Assembly (NCBI GenBank): GCA_002359495.1
Contig: DENB01000057.1
Coordinates: 58,640 to 122,639, forward strand
Reading direction: 5' to 3'
DNA from: Enterobacteriaceae bacterium UBA2655
Lineage (GTDB): Bacteria; Pseudomonadota; Gammaproteobacteria; Enterobacterales; Enterobacteriaceae
Length of the DNA: 64,000 bases
Shown here: one piece after another, positions 62,529 through 64,000 of the stretch
Layout of the letters: each line of letters starts with the position of its first letter
How positions within the stretch are numbered: position 1 is the stretch's first letter
Notes under the pieces: generated by a model
What the model was told of the DNA's origin: nothing
Seen by the model: only the letters and a program-made list of their open reading frames with translations
Databases searched by the model: none
Translations under genes and position numbers: made by a program

Positions 62529-63618
62529 ATCTGTAAAACCGTTGGCGGAAACAGGCGCATCGTTCCGTCGTTTCCTGATGAGGATGAGCGCCTCGCCGTC
62601 GCTGTGGGTCACGCTCAGCGCCTTTGTCGGCTCGCTGCTGCTCGGACTCGCGTTAATCGCCAGTATGGGCGTTTCGCTTCCCGCCGCGGCGAGCGTCGCC
62701 TTTGAAGGGGCATTCGGCAACATCCGCGCACTGGCAGATACCCTGGTCTTTATGACGCCCCGACTGCTGGTCGCGCTTGGCACGCTGATCGCTATCCGCG
62801 GCGGGATGTTCAACCTCGGCGGCGAAGGACAACTGCAGATGGGAGCGATTGGCGCCATGCTGCCCTTTCTGGCATTCGGCGATATCGGCCCCGCGTTGTT
62901 GCCGCTCGCCATCCTCAGCGGCGCGCTGTGCGGCGCCTTGTGGGGCGTGATCCCCGCCGTGCTTAAACTCTGGCGCGGCATTGATGAAATCATCGTCACG
63001 CTAATGATGAATTTTATCGCCATCTACTTTCTGAAATATCTGGTGCAAGGCCCGATGCGCCCTGTCGGCTCCAACTTCAATATGTCCGCGCAGCTGCCGT
63101 CGGATGGCGTATTTCATGCGGTGATAGCGGGAACGCGCCTGCACTCCGGGGTATTTCTGGCCCTGCTGATTGCCCTGCTCGTCTGGGTTCTGCTGCAGCA
63201 TACCGCTTTCGGGTTGAAGCTGCGGGCCAGCGGCCAGAGTCCGCGCTTCGTGCGTTTACAGGGAGAGTCCGCCGCGCAGACGGTGCTTGCAAGCATGGCG
63301 CTGTCCGGCGCGGCAGGCGGTCTGGCCGGGACTTTTGAGGTGCTCGGCGTGCAGTATCGCCTGATCGACGGCTTTTCGTCGGGGCTCGGTTTTGAAGGAC
63401 TCGCCGTCGCGTTCCTGGCCGGGCTGGAGCCGTTCGGCGCGATCATCGTCTCGCTTTATTTCGGCGCGATTAACAGCGCGGCGCTGGCGCTGCAAAGCAC
63501 GTTTTCGATTCCGGCGGCGCTGGCTGATGTGCTGAGCGGCCTGCCCATCCTGCTGCTGGCGGTGATGAGCGGCGTGATGCTGGTGAAAGGGAGGCCGGTA
63601 TGGACTTCAACGCTGTAA
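62521..63618 (+). CDS. BMP-associated ABC transporter permease 1 (YufP-like)
   Basis: 365 residues with about 9-10 membrane spans. The typical segment is LIAIRGGMFNLGGEGQLQMG, followed by GIDEIIVTLMMNFIAIYFLK and GFSSGLGFEGLAVAFLAGLE. ATG 62521 is the natural start inside the ATPase end. The stop overlaps the next permease by 19 bases. Confidence 0.9.
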   Translation: MSESVKPLAETGASFRRFLMRMSASPSLWVTLSAFVGSLLLGLALIASMGVSLPAAASVAFEGAFGNIRALADTLVFMTPRLLVALGTLIAIRGGMFNLGGEGQLQMGAIGAMLPFLAFGDIGPALLPLAILSGALCGALWGVIPAVLKLWRGIDEIIVTLMMNFIAIYFLKYLVQGPMRPVGSNFNMSAQLPSDGVFHAVIAGTRLHSGVFLALLIALLVWVLLQHTAFGLKLRASGQSPRFVRLQGESAAQTVLASMALSGAAGGLAGTFEVLGVQYRLIDGFSSGLGFEGLAVAFLAGLEPFGAIIVSLYFGAINSAALALQSTFSIPAALADVLSGLPILLLAVMSGVMLVKGRPVWTSTL

Positions 63619-64000
63619 CGCTGGCCCTGTTTCTGGCGGGAGGATTGCGGCTTTGCGTGCCCGTACTGCTTGCCGCGCTGGGCGAAACCGTTTCCGAGCG
63701 CGCCGGGGTATTCACTATCGGGCTTGAAGGGTTGATGCTGTTCGGCGCCTCGGCTTCGGCGCTGGGGCTGGCCGTCAGCGGCTCTCCCGTGACGGCGCTG
63801 GCCGCCGGCATGCTGGGCGGTCTGCTGGCGGCGGCCGACCTGGCGCTGGGAACGGTTTTCGCCCGGTCGAACCAGATCGTCATGGGCATCGGCTTCAATC
63901 TGTTCGCCGTCGGCGCAACCTCGCTGATCCGGCAGATCTGGCTGGCTGACGCGCCTGCTGCGGGATCGATGCGCGCCGTCTCCATGCTGAAACTGCCTTG
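63600..64000 (+). CDS. BMP-associated ABC transporter permease 2 (YufQ-like), cut by the window end
   Basis: The first 133 codons are seen. ATG 63600 lies inside the end of permease 1. The sequence ALGETVSERAGVFTIGLEGL and then LMLFGASASALGLAV matches the N-terminal spans of the second permease in nucleoside-class importers, which are about 300 residues. The frame is open to the window end. Together with permease 1 it forms the membrane channel. Confidence 0.88.
   Translation, partial: MDFNAVTLALFLAGGLRLCVPVLLAALGETVSERAGVFTIGLEGLMLFGASASALGLAVSGSPVTALAAGMLGGLLAAADLALGTVFARSNQIVMGIGFNLFAVGATSLIRQIWLADAPAAGSMRAVSMLKLP

Overview
The window looks like an accessory, catabolism-rich stretch of an enterobacterial genome or large plasmid. 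The protein types point to the Erwiniaceae (Pantoea, Erwinia, Mixta). These include the UxuA/UxuR/ExuT-like hexuronate genes, AlsE/AlsK-like sugar genes, YefM-YoeB, an OmpC-type porin, an IS3-family element and a colicin relic. I saw no rRNA, tRNA, CRISPR array or replication origin.

Layout. (1) 1-4978: end of otnK, then otnC, a DeoR regulator, a GntP-type permease and a homoserine-dehydrogenase-like SAF-domain oxidoreductase, which together form a four-carbon sugar-acid (tetronate-type) operon. (2) 5068-7319: a graveyard of gene fragments (LysR, flavin oxidoreductase, MFS, TIM-barrel isomerase, alkylsulfatase-like) with an intact CRP site. (3) 7546-11981: FAD oxidoreductase, XRE-cupin regulator and an amino-acid-type ABC importer whose ATPase has lost its ABC signature motif. 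(4) 12962-14111: glutathione peroxidase and a YefM-YoeB toxin-antitoxin pair. (5) 14199-20869: phosphatase, an AfuABC-like ABC importer with fused permease, and a divergent LacI regulator with two matching operators, followed by the dead head of a second LacI gene. (6) 21100-26055: an unknown gene, a truncated IS3 element, an IS21 element, the C-terminus of a pore-forming colicin with its immunity gene, and a dead LysR gene. (7) 26242-29651: MocR regulator, azoreductase, AhpD-like protein and a DUF4142 protein.

(8) 30217-40168: a ten-gene operon with a DeoR regulator, a ribose-type ABC importer with two binding proteins and two permeases, an AlsE epimerase, an AlsK-like ROK kinase, a ribokinase-family kinase and a nucleoside hydrolase. 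It fits uptake and cleavage of a glycosylated base or a rare sugar such as allulose. (9) 40398-47925: alpha/beta hydrolase with TetR regulator and a clear operator, a frameshifted GntP permease beside a short-type mannonate dehydratase, a LysR/aldo-keto reductase pair and a secreted esterase. (10) 48224-54518: GH31 glycosidase and hexuronate-type MFS transporter divergent from a second mannonate dehydratase, with UxuR/ExuR-type operators between them and a UxuR-like regulator downstream. (11) 54509-56662: a small monooxygenase, a cupin and a porin. (12) 56855-64000: LysR regulator, RutD-like hydrolase, RutA-like flavin monooxygenase and a BMP-type (nucleoside-class) ABC importer cut by the window end. 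This resembles an undescribed heterocycle uptake and ring-opening module.

The whole window reads as a mosaic of small self-regulated uptake and degradation cassettes, several of them decaying. All assignments come from reading the sequence and from memory of families; no database search was run.
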